Shown one piece after another: positions 54,236 through 63,126 of a stretch of DNA of 64,000 nt (positions are counted from its first letter, which is position 1; every line of letters begins with the position of its first letter). Below the pieces are notes generated by a model, which was given only the letters and a program-made list of their open reading frames with translations, had not been told where the DNA came from and made no database searches. Origin of the DNA: Shinella lacus (GTDB lineage Bacteria > Pseudomonadota > Alphaproteobacteria > Rhizobiales > Rhizobiaceae); assembly GCF_010994755.1 (NCBI RefSeq), contig NZ_WHSB02000007.1, positions 1 to 64,000 on the forward strand, in the 5' to 3' direction. Both the position numbers and the translations under genes were made by a program.

Positions 54236-55201
54236 CTAGCGCATGCCGACCTTGAGGCCGGGTGCCGGGCGCTCTTCCAGAATGCGGCGGCGGAAGCGGA
54301 AGAGGGCGGCGGGGCGCCCGCCGGTGGCGGAGGTCGAGCTTCCCGTCGGCTCGACGAGCTCGGCGCCCTCCACGAGGCGGCGGAAATTCTGCTTGTGCAA
54401 ATGACGGCCGGAAATCGCCTCCACGGTCGCCTGCAATTCGGTCAGCGTGAATTCCGGCGCCATCAGCTCGAAGATTACCGGCCGGTATTTGAGCTTGCCG
54501 CGCAGCCGCGCCATGGCGGTCGCGAGGATCCGGCGATGATCGTGCCGCATGGCGACGCCGGGCGAGACCTGGCCGGGCCGGGCGCGGCCATCCGTCACCG
54601 CCTCTTCGGCGAGACCCGCCTCATAAAGTAGCTCGTAGCGCTCCAGCACGCGCTCCTCGTCCCAGGGGAAATCATCGAGGCCGAAGGCGAGGCGGATGCG
54701 GGTGCGCGGCGTGGTGCGCTCCGCCTGCACCACCTCGGCCGCCCAGGCCTTCAGCGCCGGAAGGATGAGCTGGTCGATCAGCGCCGGCCGGCCCTGCCGC
54801 CAGTCCTCCCAGGGCAGGTAGGTGTACCAGTCGCGCCAGGCGGCGCCCGCTTCCGCCAGTTGCTCGTTCGCCTCGGCATCGGTGCGGGTGAGCGCAAGAT
54901 AGCCGACGGAGACCATGTGCGTGCCCGCTTCGTCCGGCAGTTTCTGGCGGCCGCGATCGCCGAACGTGTAGAGCTGCTCGATATAGCCGAGTTTCAGCGC
55001 CGTCTGCGCTTCCACGCTGGCGCGCAGGCTCGTCTCGAAGGTGCGGTGCTGCTGCGGGTCGAAGGGGCCGAATGGCAGCGCGTCGCGTGCCCGCGCACCC
55101 TCGCCGCCGATCGCCAGGATGCAGGGGTTGCGCTCGGAAATCGCGACGACCGCCGCGTTGAGGCCGATCTCGACCGGCGGGCGGGCAGGGTGCTCCGTCA
55201 T
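54236..55201 (-). CDS. nadQ: NadQ-type transcriptional regulator of NAD synthesis (NUDIX-like plus winged helix)
   Basis: The 321-residue protein has an N-terminal degenerate NUDIX-like domain (about 1-210; EIGLNAAVVAISERNPCILA, LGYIEQLYTFGDRGR, VSVGYLALTR) without the catalytic REUXEE Nudix box. A C-terminal winged helix (about 225-310; FELMAPEFTLTELQATVEAI, KQNFRRLVEGAELVE) follows. This is the architecture of alphaproteobacterial NAD regulator NadQ (COG4111), related to NrtR. The ATG at 55201 overlaps the preceding phosphatase stop (ATGA). nadABC is 1.5 kb away, with a matching palindrome at 48355. Confidence 0.8.
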   Translation of the reverse strand: MTEHPARPPVEIGLNAAVVAISERNPCILAIGGEGARARDALPFGPFDPQQHRTFETSLRASVEAQTALKLGYIEQLYTFGDRGRQKLPDEAGTHMVSVGYLALTRTDAEANEQLAEAGAAWRDWYTYLPWEDWRQGRPALIDQLILPALKAWAAEVVQAERTTPRTRIRLAFGLDDFPWDEERVLERYELLYEAGLAEEAVTDGRARPGQVSPGVAMRHDHRRILATAMARLRGKLKYRPVIFELMAPEFTLTELQATVEAISGRHLHKQNFRRLVEGAELVEPTGSSTSATGGRPAALFRFRRRILEERPAPGLKVGMR

Positions 55202-55731
55202 GGCTGCACCGTTTCCGGCATGGCGGAAAAGACGAAGGGGCTGTCGCCGACATAGTCCGCGCCGCGGCCGATCGCCTTGACGGCGGCCACAAGCCGGCCG
55301 CCCCGCGAGAGCACATGGTCGCCGATCTCGATCAGCCGGGCATTCGGCGTGGCCTGCACGGAGGCGCGGCGCAGGCGTTGCGTCAGGTCGTGTTCGTCCT
55401 GGTCCGGCTCCACGGCCAGGGCCGCGAGGAGGGCGGCGGCGGGCGAGCGGGAGACGCCCATCATGCAATGCACCAGCAATGGCGCCTGCCGGTCCCAGCC
55501 ACGGGCAAAACCGATGATGGCGGCGACATGGTCCTCGCCGGGTGCGACGAGCTTTCCGGTGCCGGCAAAGGTGATGTCATTGACGCCGATGATCATGTGG
55601 CGCGCGGCGGCGATGACCGCGGGCCGGCGGAAACCTTGTTTCGGCGCAACGAGGCTCAGCATCTCGCGACAGCGGTGGCGCACGGCGAGTTCCGCGATCT
55701 TTCCAAGCGGGGCGACGACGATCGTGCCCAT
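55198..55731 (-). CDS. Protein tyrosine phosphatase-like protein
   Basis: The 177-residue protein has the cysteine-phosphatase loop VHCMMGVSRSPAAALLAALA near residues 97-116, matching HCxxGxxRS, so the catalytic Cys and Arg are present. The N terminus (MGTIVVAPLGKIAELAV) and the following conserved region are typical of rhizobial predicted tyrosine/dual-specificity phosphatases. The start is 2 bases after the HD-hydrolase stop, and its own stop overlaps nadQ by four bases. The substrate is unknown; its context within a nucleotide and NAD-linked operon is suggestive only. Confidence 0.85.
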   Translation of the reverse strand: MGTIVVAPLGKIAELAVRHRCREMLSLVAPKQGFRRPAVIAAARHMIIGVNDITFAGTGKLVAPGEDHVAAIIGFARGWDRQAPLLVHCMMGVSRSPAAALLAALAVEPDQDEHDLTQRLRRASVQATPNARLIEIGDHVLSRGGRLVAAVKAIGRGADYVGDSPFVFSAMPETVQP

Positions 55732-55733
55732 GC

Positions 55734-56363
55734 TCACACCGCCGCGGCGGCCGCGCCGCGCTCCCTTTCGAGGGCCGTGAACCGGTCGGCAAAACGCTGC
55801 TGCGCGTCGATGGCGGGAAGCGGCGCGATCTCGATCATGTCCAGCGTGATGCCGCGCGGTGCGCCGAAGAACTTGATCGCCTCGGCATGCGAGAAGCCGG
55901 CAAGCTCCGTCGCCTCGAAGAAGGCGGCGACCTGGTCGGCCTTCTTGATCTTGGCTTTCAGGCTGGCGGGTGTTGCGGGCGGCAGGCCGAAGCGCAGGTG
56001 CACGGCCGCCTCCAGCCGCTTCTCCACCGTCTTGTAGCCGCCGCCGACCACCGCCTTGAAGGGCGAGATCATGTCGCCGATCACATATTCCGGCGCGTCG
56101 TGCAGCAGCGCCATCAGGCATTCATGGGCGTCGCAGCGGTTCTGCTGGCGAAAGATCGCCTCGACGACGAGCGAATGCTGCGCCACCGAAAAGGCATGGT
56201 CGCCATTCGTCTGGCCGTTCCAGCGCGCGACGCGGGCAAGGCCATGGGCGATGTCGGAAAGCTCGATATCGAGCGGCGAGGGATTGAGCAGATCGAGACG
56301 GCGGCCGGACAGCATGCGCTGCCAGGCGCGCGGCTCCGTCTTCGCGCGCGTCGCTCCGCTCAT
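55734..56363 (-). CDS. HD-domain hydrolase (YfbR-like)
   Basis: The 209-residue HD phosphohydrolase has FSVAQHSLVVEAIF (first His), LMALLHDAPEYVIGDM (HD pair, near residue 80), and IKKADQVAAFFEATEL (final Asp). This resembles YfbR-type 5'-deoxynucleotidases. The N-terminal WQRMLSGRRLDLLNPSPLDI matches the family of HD proteins annotated in rhizobia. The ATG overlaps the ygfZ stop (ATGA), forming the second link of a four-gene overlapping chain. Confidence 0.88.
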   Translation of the reverse strand: MSGATRAKTEPRAWQRMLSGRRLDLLNPSPLDIELSDIAHGLARVARWNGQTNGDHAFSVAQHSLVVEAIFRQQNRCDAHECLMALLHDAPEYVIGDMISPFKAVVGGGYKTVEKRLEAAVHLRFGLPPATPASLKAKIKKADQVAAFFEATELAGFSHAEAIKFFGAPRGITLDMIEIAPLPAIDAQQRFADRFTALERERGAAAAAV

Positions 56364-57205
56364 TGCGCCGGCACCTCGGAGGCGTCTTGCGGGAAGGCGA
56401 GGCCGGTCCATGGGGCGAGCTCGACGGTGACGGGGGCGCCGTCGGCGGTGATTGGCGTGCCGCTGTTGATCGCGTCGGCCGCGCGGTCGATGCGCACGAT
56501 GGCAAGGCCGAGGGCGCCGGAGACGCTGCCGAGCGTGCCGATCGGCTTGCCGCCGGCGAGAAGCTCGGTGCCCGTCGCGGGAAGGGCGGCATCGCCCCGG
56601 ACGATGACCGGGCGGCGGCGCGCGGTGCCGCGATGCTGCATGCGCGACACCACCTCCTGCCCGACATAGCACCCCTTGCGGAAGGAGAGCCCGCCGGTGA
56701 GATCGAGGATGATGTCGTGCGGGAAGGCATCGGAGAGCGCGTAGTCGCGGCCGGCTTCCGGGATGCCGGCGCCGATGCGCAGCGCGTCGTAGAGCGCCGG
56801 GTCGTCGCTGCTGCCGGCACCGGGGCGGCGGGAGACGGCGAGGCCGGCCTTGGCGAAGCGCGCATCGCGCGCCGCATCGGCCTCGGGAGCGTCCCAGGCG
56901 ATCGTCACCGCGTCGCCTTCGATAATCGCGAGATCGACCGCGGCGCGCAGCTTGTACATGGTGAGCCGCTTGAGCAGCGAATCACGCTGGTCGTCCGTCG
57001 TCTCGATCAGGAAGGCCTCGTCGCCGTCGCGGCGGATCAGGAAGTCGAACAGGATCTTGCCCTGCGGCGTCAGCAGCGCGCCGGGGCGGATTTCGCCGGC
57101 CGGCAGGTCCGGCAGGTTGGTGGTGATCAGGGATTGCAGGAAGGTCTCGGCATCCTTGCCGGAAAGGCGGAGAAAGGCGCGGCCGGAAAGCGTGACGGAA
57201 GGCAT
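56360..57205 (-). CDS. ygfZ: Folate-dependent Fe-S cluster assembly factor YgfZ
   Basis: Tetrahydrofolate-binding protein of the GcvT fold that supports Fe-S enzyme maturation. The 281-residue product has LSGKDAETFLQSLITTNLPD near the N terminus and the diagnostic KGCYVGQEVVSRMQHRGTARR near residue 176, where the redox Cys is present. The start at 57205 was chosen from family alignment; the frame runs open to 57523 without similarity. It heads the chain ygfZ-HD-phosphatase-nadQ. Confidence 0.92.
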   Translation of the reverse strand: MPSVTLSGRAFLRLSGKDAETFLQSLITTNLPDLPAGEIRPGALLTPQGKILFDFLIRRDGDEAFLIETTDDQRDSLLKRLTMYKLRAAVDLAIIEGDAVTIAWDAPEADAARDARFAKAGLAVSRRPGAGSSDDPALYDALRIGAGIPEAGRDYALSDAFPHDIILDLTGGLSFRKGCYVGQEVVSRMQHRGTARRRPVIVRGDAALPATGTELLAGGKPIGTLGSVSGALGLAIVRIDRAADAINSGTPITADGAPVTVELAPWTGLAFPQDASEVPAQ

Positions 57206-57373
57206 GATTCGATCCAGTTTTTCGCGCGCCGGCACCATGCGGGCCGCGGGCGGTGCACCATCGCACCTGTTGAAACAGAAGTAGAACGCCCGGGCGGCTT
57301 TCGCAAGGTCGTGCTGTCTTGTCCGCGTGCCCGTGTTGGGCCAGAAGGGCGTTCGAAAGACGACGAGGCACCG

Positions 57374-57988
57374 ATGAACGCTCAGCCGACACTTCCCCAT
57401 GATGCCTGGTCCGCCTGGCATCCGCGCGAGCTTGCCCGTCGGCTCACCGGCATCGCGCAGCCGTGGTGCGTCGTCGGCGGCTGGGCGCTCGATCTCTGGC
57501 ACGGTGTCGAGACGCGGCCGCACGACGATCTCGAATTCACCGTGTTGCGCGGCGATTTCGCAGCCTTCCGCGACGCCCTGTCAGGCCTGCGCTTCCATGC
57601 GGTCGGCGATGGCCATGTCGAGCCGCTCGCGCCGGACGAAGCGCCGCTCGCCGAGATCGCGCAGGTGTGGTGCGAGGATGTGGCGGCGGGCCGCTGGCGC
57701 GTCGACATGATGTTGGAGGAGGGCACGCCGGAGACATGGATCTACAAGCGCGACCCGTCGATCCGCCGGCCGCGCGAAGAGGTCGTGCGCGTGAGCGCCG
57801 AGGGCATTCCCTATCTCGCGCCGGAGGCGATCCTGCTCTTCAAGGCAAAATACCGGCGCGACAAGGACGAGGCCGATTTCGAGAAGGCCCTGCCGAAACT
57901 CGACGCGGCGCAACGGCGCTGGCTGAAGGCCGGCATCGAGGCGGCCCACCCGGATCATGCGTGGCTAAGGCGGCTCAATCGCCGGTGA
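57374..57988 (+). CDS. Aminoglycoside-adenylyltransferase-like nucleotidyltransferase
   Basis: The 204-residue protein has the nucleotidyltransferase core: WCVVGGWALDLWHGVETRPH (about residues 31-50) followed by DDLEFTVLR, the acidic metal-binding positions, and a later WRVDMMLEE with the third acidic residue. This resembles ANT(2'')-like and related nucleotidyltransferases. Such chromosomal homologues frequently lack drug-resistance activity, so resistance should not be assumed. The start follows ACGAGG. Its 3' end overlaps the convergent gene by 14 bases. Confidence 0.83.
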   Translation: MNAQPTLPHDAWSAWHPRELARRLTGIAQPWCVVGGWALDLWHGVETRPHDDLEFTVLRGDFAAFRDALSGLRFHAVGDGHVEPLAPDEAPLAEIAQVWCEDVAAGRWRVDMMLEEGTPETWIYKRDPSIRRPREEVVRVSAEGIPYLAPEAILLFKAKYRRDKDEADFEKALPKLDAAQRRWLKAGIEAAHPDHAWLRRLNRR

Positions 57989-58772
57989 TGAAGAATTTCC
58001 ACTGGCCGTCCGGCGTGATGCCGATGCGGTAGAAATTGTAGCTGCCGAATTCCTGCATGTCGGCAAAGTCGCCGGCGGTCACGATGCGCAGCAACTCCAC
58101 CTTTTCTGGCGGCGTCAGCGTCGCGAGCGGCTTTTCGGCAAAATAGGGCCAGACATACATTTCGTCCGGCGTGCCCTTTCCGACATGCACGAAGCCGGTC
58201 GCCAGCACGTCGAGCAGGATGGCGAGCACCTCGATGCCCTCGCTGTCGCCGGACTGGCCCTTCAGCGTTTCGACCGGGCCTTCATCGGTCTCGACGATCG
58301 AGACCTGCGTCTCGGTGACGCCCTTGCCGAGCAGCGGGCGCAGGCGCTCGATATCGCCGGAGGCGGCTGCCTCGACGATCAGTTCGCGCATGCGGCGCAC
58401 CGCTTCCGGTGCCTTGCCGATGTCGTAGAGCACTTCGACGGGGGCCTGCGGCTCGTCGTCGGATTTGTCGTCGGTGACAGGCGCGTCGTCGGTCGGCTCG
58501 GTGACGGTGTCGCCGCGGCGAATCAGCGGGTCGGGCAGCGGCAATTCGAGGGGCGCAGTCTGCTCCTCCTCCTCCTGCGGCTCCTCTTCCTCGACGGTCG
58601 GCGTTTCGCCGCCCTCGGCCGGCTTCTGCTGCACCTGGCCCTGTTCGTTCTTCAATTCGCTGAGTGCAAAGGCGGGGCGCACCGGCGCCACCAGCGCGGT
58701 TGTCGCGAAAAGCACCGACAAGGCGATAAGGCTGCTGCGAAACAGCATTTTGCCGTCAGGCGACGTCTGCAT
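57975..58772 (-). CDS. Conserved hypothetical exported protein
   Basis: The 265-residue protein has a signal peptide (about residues 9-36, LFRSSLIALSVLFATTALVA... ending PAFA). A strikingly acidic, Pro/Glu-rich linker follows (EEEEPQEEEEQTAPLELPLP), then a folded C-terminal domain (about 115-265) with VEVLYDIGKAPEAVRRMREL and EMYVWPYFAEKPLATLTPPE. The latter resembles a family common in Rhizobiales with no known role. The start at 58772 has GGAAAG upstream; an internal ATG at 58748 is an alternative. Confidence 0.75.
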   Translation of the reverse strand: MQTSPDGKMLFRSSLIALSVLFATTALVAPVRPAFALSELKNEQGQVQQKPAEGGETPTVEEEEPQEEEEQTAPLELPLPDPLIRRGDTVTEPTDDAPVTDDKSDDEPQAPVEVLYDIGKAPEAVRRMRELIVEAAASGDIERLRPLLGKGVTETQVSIVETDEGPVETLKGQSGDSEGIEVLAILLDVLATGFVHVGKGTPDEMYVWPYFAEKPLATLTPPEKVELLRIVTAGDFADMQEFGSYNFYRIGITPDGQWKFFITGD

Positions 58773-58788
58773 GACTTGTCTTTCCAGC

Positions 58789-59067
58789 CTATTGCAGGAT
58801 GCGCTCGGGGGAGAATTCTCCAGCCAGCATACGCTCGCGCAGCGATTCGAGCATCGCTTCCGCGCCCCTTTCGCCATGGATGCGGATCGTCTCGCGCATG
58901 GCGAGTGCAATCGCGGCATCGGCGATGATTTCCGGTTCGATGCCATCAGCCATGCCGTCGGCCCAGGCCTCGTTCTGGTATTCCAGAGCGGCCTGCATCT
59001 TCTCGTGCACGATCATCTCGTCGATATCGTTGAGAGTAGGTTCCATCAATCGGTCCATGCGAGGCAT
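58789..59067 (-). CDS. Conserved hypothetical small protein
   Basis: The 92-residue charged, helical protein includes MEPTLNDIDEMIVHEKMQAA and ALAMRETIRIHGERGAEAML. No signal peptide or membrane segment is visible. Start uncertain: ATGs at 59067, 59058 and 59046 are in frame, and none has a strong ribosome-binding site. It lies 16 bases upstream of the exported hypothetical gene on the same strand and is probably co-transcribed. Confidence 0.65.
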   Translation of the reverse strand: MPRMDRLMEPTLNDIDEMIVHEKMQAALEYQNEAWADGMADGIEPEIIADAAIALAMRETIRIHGERGAEAMLESLRERMLAGEFSPERILQ

Positions 59068-59151
59068 TTCAGTTCTTACTCGACTGTTAACGACCTTAGC
59101 AGCCTTTTCCCAAAACGGCACTGGCTCGTGAAGAAAGAGGTTAATTAACCG

Positions 59152-59577
59152 CTAATTTCCGAATCGCGCGGTAATTTCTGTTGCAAGTGTTGCACCTTCG
59201 TTACGGTATCTCTGTTCTGCGACAACCGCCGAGTCGGTGCAAGCGGTATAGATGGCCGCAAAAGAGCGGTATCCACGGTTGAATGCAGCCGTTAGCTTTT
59301 CCTGGCGCTTCGGTTCACTGCCCGCTTCCATCTCGATCAGCCGCTGCATCGATGCCCGCCAGCCGTCCTCGGGCTTGTCCGTGCAGAGATTGCGCAGGTA
59401 GTGCACCGCGCCGATGATCTCGGAGAGCCGCTCCAGCCTCTCGTCATAGGGCGCCGGTTTTTCCTCCACCACGGCGGCGTCCGGCGTCTCAGCCGCCTTG
59501 TCGCCACTCGCCTGCTGGGCGAAGGCGGGACCTGCGAGGAGGAGACTTGCGAGAAGGGCAAGGCGAATCACCGTCAT
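59152..59577 (-). CDS. TIGR02301-family exported protein
   Basis: The 141-residue protein has a signal peptide (residues 1-20, MTVIRLALLASLLLAGPAFA) and a small helical domain: RLSEIIGAVHYLRNLCTDKP near residue 50 and FNRGYRSFAAIYTACTDSAV near 98, with two conserved cysteines likely to form a disulfide. This matches TIGR02301, a family restricted mainly to Rhizobiales with unknown function. It overlaps the upstream NUDIX gene by four bases. Confidence 0.85.
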   Translation of the reverse strand: MTVIRLALLASLLLAGPAFAQQASGDKAAETPDAAVVEEKPAPYDERLERLSEIIGAVHYLRNLCTDKPEDGWRASMQRLIEMEAGSEPKRQEKLTAAFNRGYRSFAAIYTACTDSAVVAEQRYRNEGATLATEITARFGN

Positions 59578-60008
59578 GCGCTGCGTCTCGCCCGTTCGGC
59601 TTCCAGCCGCGCGATGCATTCGCGCACGCTGTCGGGCGCCGGCAGGTTTGCGATTTCCTCTGCCGAATACCAGCCGACGCTTGCGGCATCGTCGGAGGCG
59701 ACGGCGATGGCCGCCTCGTCTGCCCGCACCTTGAACACGGAGAGGAAGAAGGACGGACTGTCAGGCGCATCCAGGCGGCCGGGCAGGTCGTAGGTGGCGA
59801 AAAGCAGCGGTTTTTCGCCGCGAATGCCGGTTTCCTCGAAGAGTTCGCGCAGCGCCGTCTCGGCCGGCGTCTCGCGATCCTCGCCCCGCCCGCCCGGAAA
59901 GGCATACATGTCGGCCGACGGCGGATTGCTGCGCAGCACGAGCAGGTAACGCCCGTCGCGCTCGATGATGGCGGAGGAGGCGGGCTGTGGTTTCTTCGAC
60001 TTCTTCAT
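59574..60008 (-). CDS. NUDIX hydrolase
   Basis: The 144-residue NUDIX protein has the box GGRGEDRETPAETALRELFEETGI near residues 39-62, with REL-EETG matching the REUXEEXGU metal-binding core. SSAIIERDGRYLLVLRSNPP near residue 11 opens the fold. This is ADP-ribose or mutagenic-nucleotide pyrophosphatase-like; the substrate is unknown. Its stop overlaps the TIGR02301 gene (ATGA). Divergent from the SRAP gene. Confidence 0.9.
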   Translation of the reverse strand: MKKSKKPQPASSAIIERDGRYLLVLRSNPPSADMYAFPGGRGEDRETPAETALRELFEETGIRGEKPLLFATYDLPGRLDAPDSPSFFLSVFKVRADEAAIAVASDDAASVGWYSAEEIANLPAPDSVRECIARLEAERARRSA

Positions 60009-60068
60009 CGCGATCCGGTTCGGTTGCGCTCGATTGACCCCTTATAGGCAAAGTGCGATGACGACGCT

Positions 60069-60845
60069 ATGTGTGGACGATTTGCATTGCTGGCCAAAGC
60101 CGATCTCATGCGCGAATTCCTCAATGTCCTGAACATCGGGGATACGCCCGAGCGCTACAACATCGCGCCGACGCAGCCGATCCTGATCGTGATTGCGGGC
60201 GAGAGGCAGGAGCCCGGCAGCAACCTGCCGGAGCGCAAGGCCATGCTGGTGCGCTGGGGTTTCATGCCCGGCTGGGTGAAGGATCCGCGCGATTTTCCGC
60301 TTCTGATCAATGCGCGCGCCGAAACCGCGATCGGCAAGGCATCCTTCAAGGCCGCCATGCGCCACCGCCGCATTCTCGTGCCGGCCTCCGGCTTCTTCGA
60401 ATGGCGCCGGCCGGAGGAGAAGGGCGCCAAGGCGCAGGCCTACTGGATCCGCCCGAAGAAGGGCGAGATCGTCGCCTTTGCCGGCCTCATGGAGACCTGG
60501 TCTTCGGCGGATGGTTCGGAGGTCGATACCGGGGCGATCCTGACGACGGCGGCCAACAATGACATCAGCCGCGTCCATGACCGTATGCCGGTGGTCATTC
60601 GCCCGGAGGATTTTTCGCGCTGGCTGGACTGCAAGACGCAGGAGCCGCGCGACGTGGTCGATCTGATGAAGCCGATCGACGACGGCTTCTTCGAAGCGAT
60701 CCCGGTGTCCGACAAGGTGGGCAAGGTCGCCAATATGGGACCGGATATTCTGGAGCCGGTGGAAGAGCGCGCCGAGGAGGCGCTACCGGAAAAGAAAAAG
60801 GGCGCACAAGCGCCCCCGCTGTCCGATCAGCTTTCGCTGTTCTGA
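60069..60845 (+). CDS. SOS response-associated peptidase (SRAP/YedK family)
   Basis: Protein that covalently caps abasic sites in single-stranded DNA via Cys2. The 258-residue product begins MCGRFALLAK, so the catalytic Cys2 is exposed after Met removal. YNIAPTQPILIV, NARAETAIGKASF, RRILVPASGFFEWRRP and HDRMPVVI supply the conserved Asn, Glu and His residues of the active site. The tail from about 225 is charged and disordered. A protective DNA-repair role is well supported for the family. Confidence 0.93.
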   Translation: MCGRFALLAKADLMREFLNVLNIGDTPERYNIAPTQPILIVIAGERQEPGSNLPERKAMLVRWGFMPGWVKDPRDFPLLINARAETAIGKASFKAAMRHRRILVPASGFFEWRRPEEKGAKAQAYWIRPKKGEIVAFAGLMETWSSADGSEVDTGAILTTAANNDISRVHDRMPVVIRPEDFSRWLDCKTQEPRDVVDLMKPIDDGFFEAIPVSDKVGKVANMGPDILEPVEERAEEALPEKKKGAQAPPLSDQLSLF

Positions 60846-60876
60846 AATCATTCCCGGCAAATTGCCTCGAAGCGGC

Positions 60877-61059
60877 TCAGTCGTAGAGCGGCTGAAGCAC
60901 GGCCGGAATGTCGCGCTTCTTGCGCTTGTCCTCGGACTTCGTCTCGGGCTTGCACTGCGTGGCCGCGACGACGGCGCGCAGGCCGAGCGGCTTGTAGCGC
61001 TCCTGAAGATTTTCGTTTGCTGCGGTCTTCTGCAGCGGCTGCTTCCTTACGGTCGACAT
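60877..61059 (-). CDS. Conserved mini-protein, paralogue A
   Basis: The 60-residue basic protein begins MSTVRKQPLQKTAANENLQE and continues RYKPLGLRAVVAATQCKPE. The ATG at 61059 has AGGAG with 7-base spacing; an ATG at 61065 abuts that site. It shares the core R-Y-x-P-x-G-x-RAV-AA with the next small gene (61236-61379), which supports both being real. Predicted partly helical with a Lys-rich tail. I do not recognise the family. Confidence 0.7.
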   Translation of the reverse strand: MSTVRKQPLQKTAANENLQERYKPLGLRAVVAATQCKPETKSEDKRKKRDIPAVLQPLYD

Positions 61060-61235
61060 TGTCATTCTCCTGAAGTGAGCAGGTAGCCCCGTATGATGTC
61101 CCCGGTTGCTACCCCTAATGAGCTATGCATTTACGCGACCCATTCGGCCAAATTCTGCTCAAACTTTGATCGCTTAGAGGCGAAGACCCCAAATTGCGGG
61201 TTTCTGCGATCAACAATTATAACCGCCACTTACAT

Positions 61236-61379
61236 TCATTTTCCGGGAAAGTGCTTTACCTTGACCTGCAAGGCCGCGGCGGCGACGGCGCGAATGCCGA
61301 TCGGATTGTAACGGTTGGCGAGATCGCTCGCGGGGCGGGTGCCGGTCTTCTGAGTGGTCCCAATCTTTCGGATAGTCAT
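61236..61379 (-). CDS. Conserved mini-protein, paralogue B
   Basis: The 47-residue basic protein has the core RYNPIGIRAVAAAALQVKVK, clearly related to paralogue A. The ATG at 61379 follows AAGGGAC; longer in-frame starts (to 61460) lack similarity. It is encoded 176 bases upstream of paralogue A on the same strand, with its own likely promoter. Function unknown. Confidence 0.68.
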   Translation of the reverse strand: MTIRKIGTTQKTGTRPASDLANRYNPIGIRAVAAAALQVKVKHFPGK

Positions 61380-61674
61380 TGTGTTGTCCCTTCGTTTGCC
61401 GGCGGCCTTCGCCGGTCTGGTGTCTCCTTTCTCGCATGGGGGAGCGCACGATCGTGTCACCGCGGGAACAGGGCGCTGGCGGCGCGATTTTCGCTTTCGG
61501 CCCGCTTGACCGGACGCCGCGACGGCGCGATAAAGCAGGCCATGAAAACGGTACTCTGCATTCGCCGGAGCATTATTCGCTAGCGCACGCGCTGGCCCGG
61601 CCGTTTTCGTCCCTCAAAATCCCCGGATGACAACGACCCGGCCAGCCGGGTTTACGCCTTTTGGGGAGATTCTT

Positions 61675-63108
61675 ATGGCCGACACGCCGGTCCTGACGCT
61701 GTACAACACGCTCACGCGATCGAAGGAGCCCTTCCGGCCCATCGATCCCGACAATGTGCGCATGTATGTCTGCGGCCCGACGGTCTATGACTTCGCCCAT
61801 ATCGGCAATGCGCGGCCTGTCATCGTCTTCGACGTGCTGTTCCGCCTGCTGCGTCATGTCTATGGCGAAAACCACGTCACCTATGCCCGCAACATCACGG
61901 ACGTCGACGACAAGATCAACGCCCGCGCACTGCGCGATTTCGGAGCCGAGATCGAGAACGGCACGCTGTCGCTGAACGAGGCGATCCGCCGCGTGACGGA
62001 GAAGACGGCAAACCAGTTCCACGCCGACATCGCCGCCCTTGGCGCGATGCAGCCGACGCACGAGCCGCGCGCCACCGAGTTCGTCCAGCCGCGCGACGAT
62101 GGCAAGGTGGACATGATTACCTTGATTCTGCGTCTCATCGAACGCGGCCATGCCTATGAAGCGAACGGCGAAGTCCTGTTCGACACGCGCTCCATGGCCG
62201 ATTACGGCGACCTCTCGAAGCGCAACCTCGACGAACAGCAGGCCGGCGCCCGCGTCGCCGTCGATGCGCACAAGAAGAACCCCGGTGATTTCGTGCTCTG
62301 GAAGCTTTCCTCGCCCGAAGAGCCAGGCTGGGACAGTCCCTGGGGCCGCGGTCGTCCGGGCTGGCATATCGAGTGCTCCGCCATGTCGGCCGCCTATCTC
62401 GGCGAGACCTTCGACATCCACGGCGGCGGCCTCGATCTCATCTTCCCGCACCATGAAAACGAGATCGCCCAGTCGCGCTGCGCGCATGGCACCAAGGTCA
62501 TGTCGAATGTCTGGATGCACAACGGCTTCCTGCAGGTCGAGGGCCGCAAGATGTCGAAGTCCGAAGGCAATTTCTACACGATCTCGGAACTGCTGGAGGA
62601 AGAGAAGTTCGGCGGCCGGAAATGGCCGGGCGAGGTGCTGCGCCTTGCCATGCTGATGACGCACTACCGCGAACCGATCGACTTCAGCGTCAAGCGCCTG
62701 GAGGAGGCCGAGCGCCTGCTCGCCAAGTGGCCGGCCGACGGCAACGCTGCGGAAGGCCGCGTCGACGAAAGCGTGCTCGCCCCCTTGCGCGACGACCTGA
62801 ACACGGTTGCCGCCATCCAGGCGCTGCACGCGCTCGCCCAATGCGCCAACAGCGACCCGCTGATGCTCCCCATCTTCGCCGCCAGCGCCGAACTCCTCGG
62901 CGTCGTGCCAAGGAAGGCGGAGGTCTCCAAGGCGCTGGAGGACAGCATCGACACGATCATCCAGCTCCGCCTCGAAATGCTGAAGGCGAAGAATTTTACC
63001 GAAGCCGACAAGATCCGCGACGACCTCGCCGCCAAGGGTGTCCAGCTCAAGGACGGCAAGGACCCGGAAACGGGCGAGCGGGTGACGACTTGGGAGGTGA
63101 AGCGGTGA
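61675..63108 (+). CDS. cysS: Cysteinyl-tRNA synthetase
   Basis: Charges tRNA-Cys. The 477-residue class I synthetase has the HIGH-type motif [14 protein letters not shown] near residue 40, a Zn-binding Cys at [24 protein letters not shown], and the KMSKSEGN loop near residue 291. The start follows GGGGAG with 9-base spacing; a frame start at 61627 lacks family residues. A TA module follows 62 bases later. Confidence 0.96.
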   Translation: MADTPVLTLYNTLTRSKEPFRPIDPDNVRMYVCGPTVYDFAHIGNARPVIVFDVLFRLLRHVYGENHVTYARNITDVDDKINARALRDFGAEIENGTLSLNEAIRRVTEKTANQFHADIAALGAMQPTHEPRATEFVQPRDDGKVDMITLILRLIERGHAYEANGEVLFDTRSMADYGDLSKRNLDEQQAGARVAVDAHKKNPGDFVLWKLSSPEEPGWDSPWGRGRPGWHIECSAMSAAYLGETFDIHGGGLDLIFPHHENEIAQSRCAHGTKVMSNVWMHNGFLQVEGRKMSKSEGNFYTISELLEEEKFGGRKWPGEVLRLAMLMTHYREPIDFSVKRLEEAERLLAKWPADGNAAEGRVDESVLAPLRDDLNTVAAIQALHALAQCANSDPLMLPIFAASAELLGVVPRKAEVSKALEDSIDTIIQLRLEMLKAKNFTEADKIRDDLAAKGVQLKDGKDPETGERVTTWEVKR

Positions 63109-63126
63109 TGTTGTGCTAGAAGAGGC

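Noticed and set aside
57374-57988. Aminoglycoside resistance gene
   Set aside because: The nucleotidyltransferase fold is clear, but chromosomal members of this group often have other substrates, so I did not call resistance.
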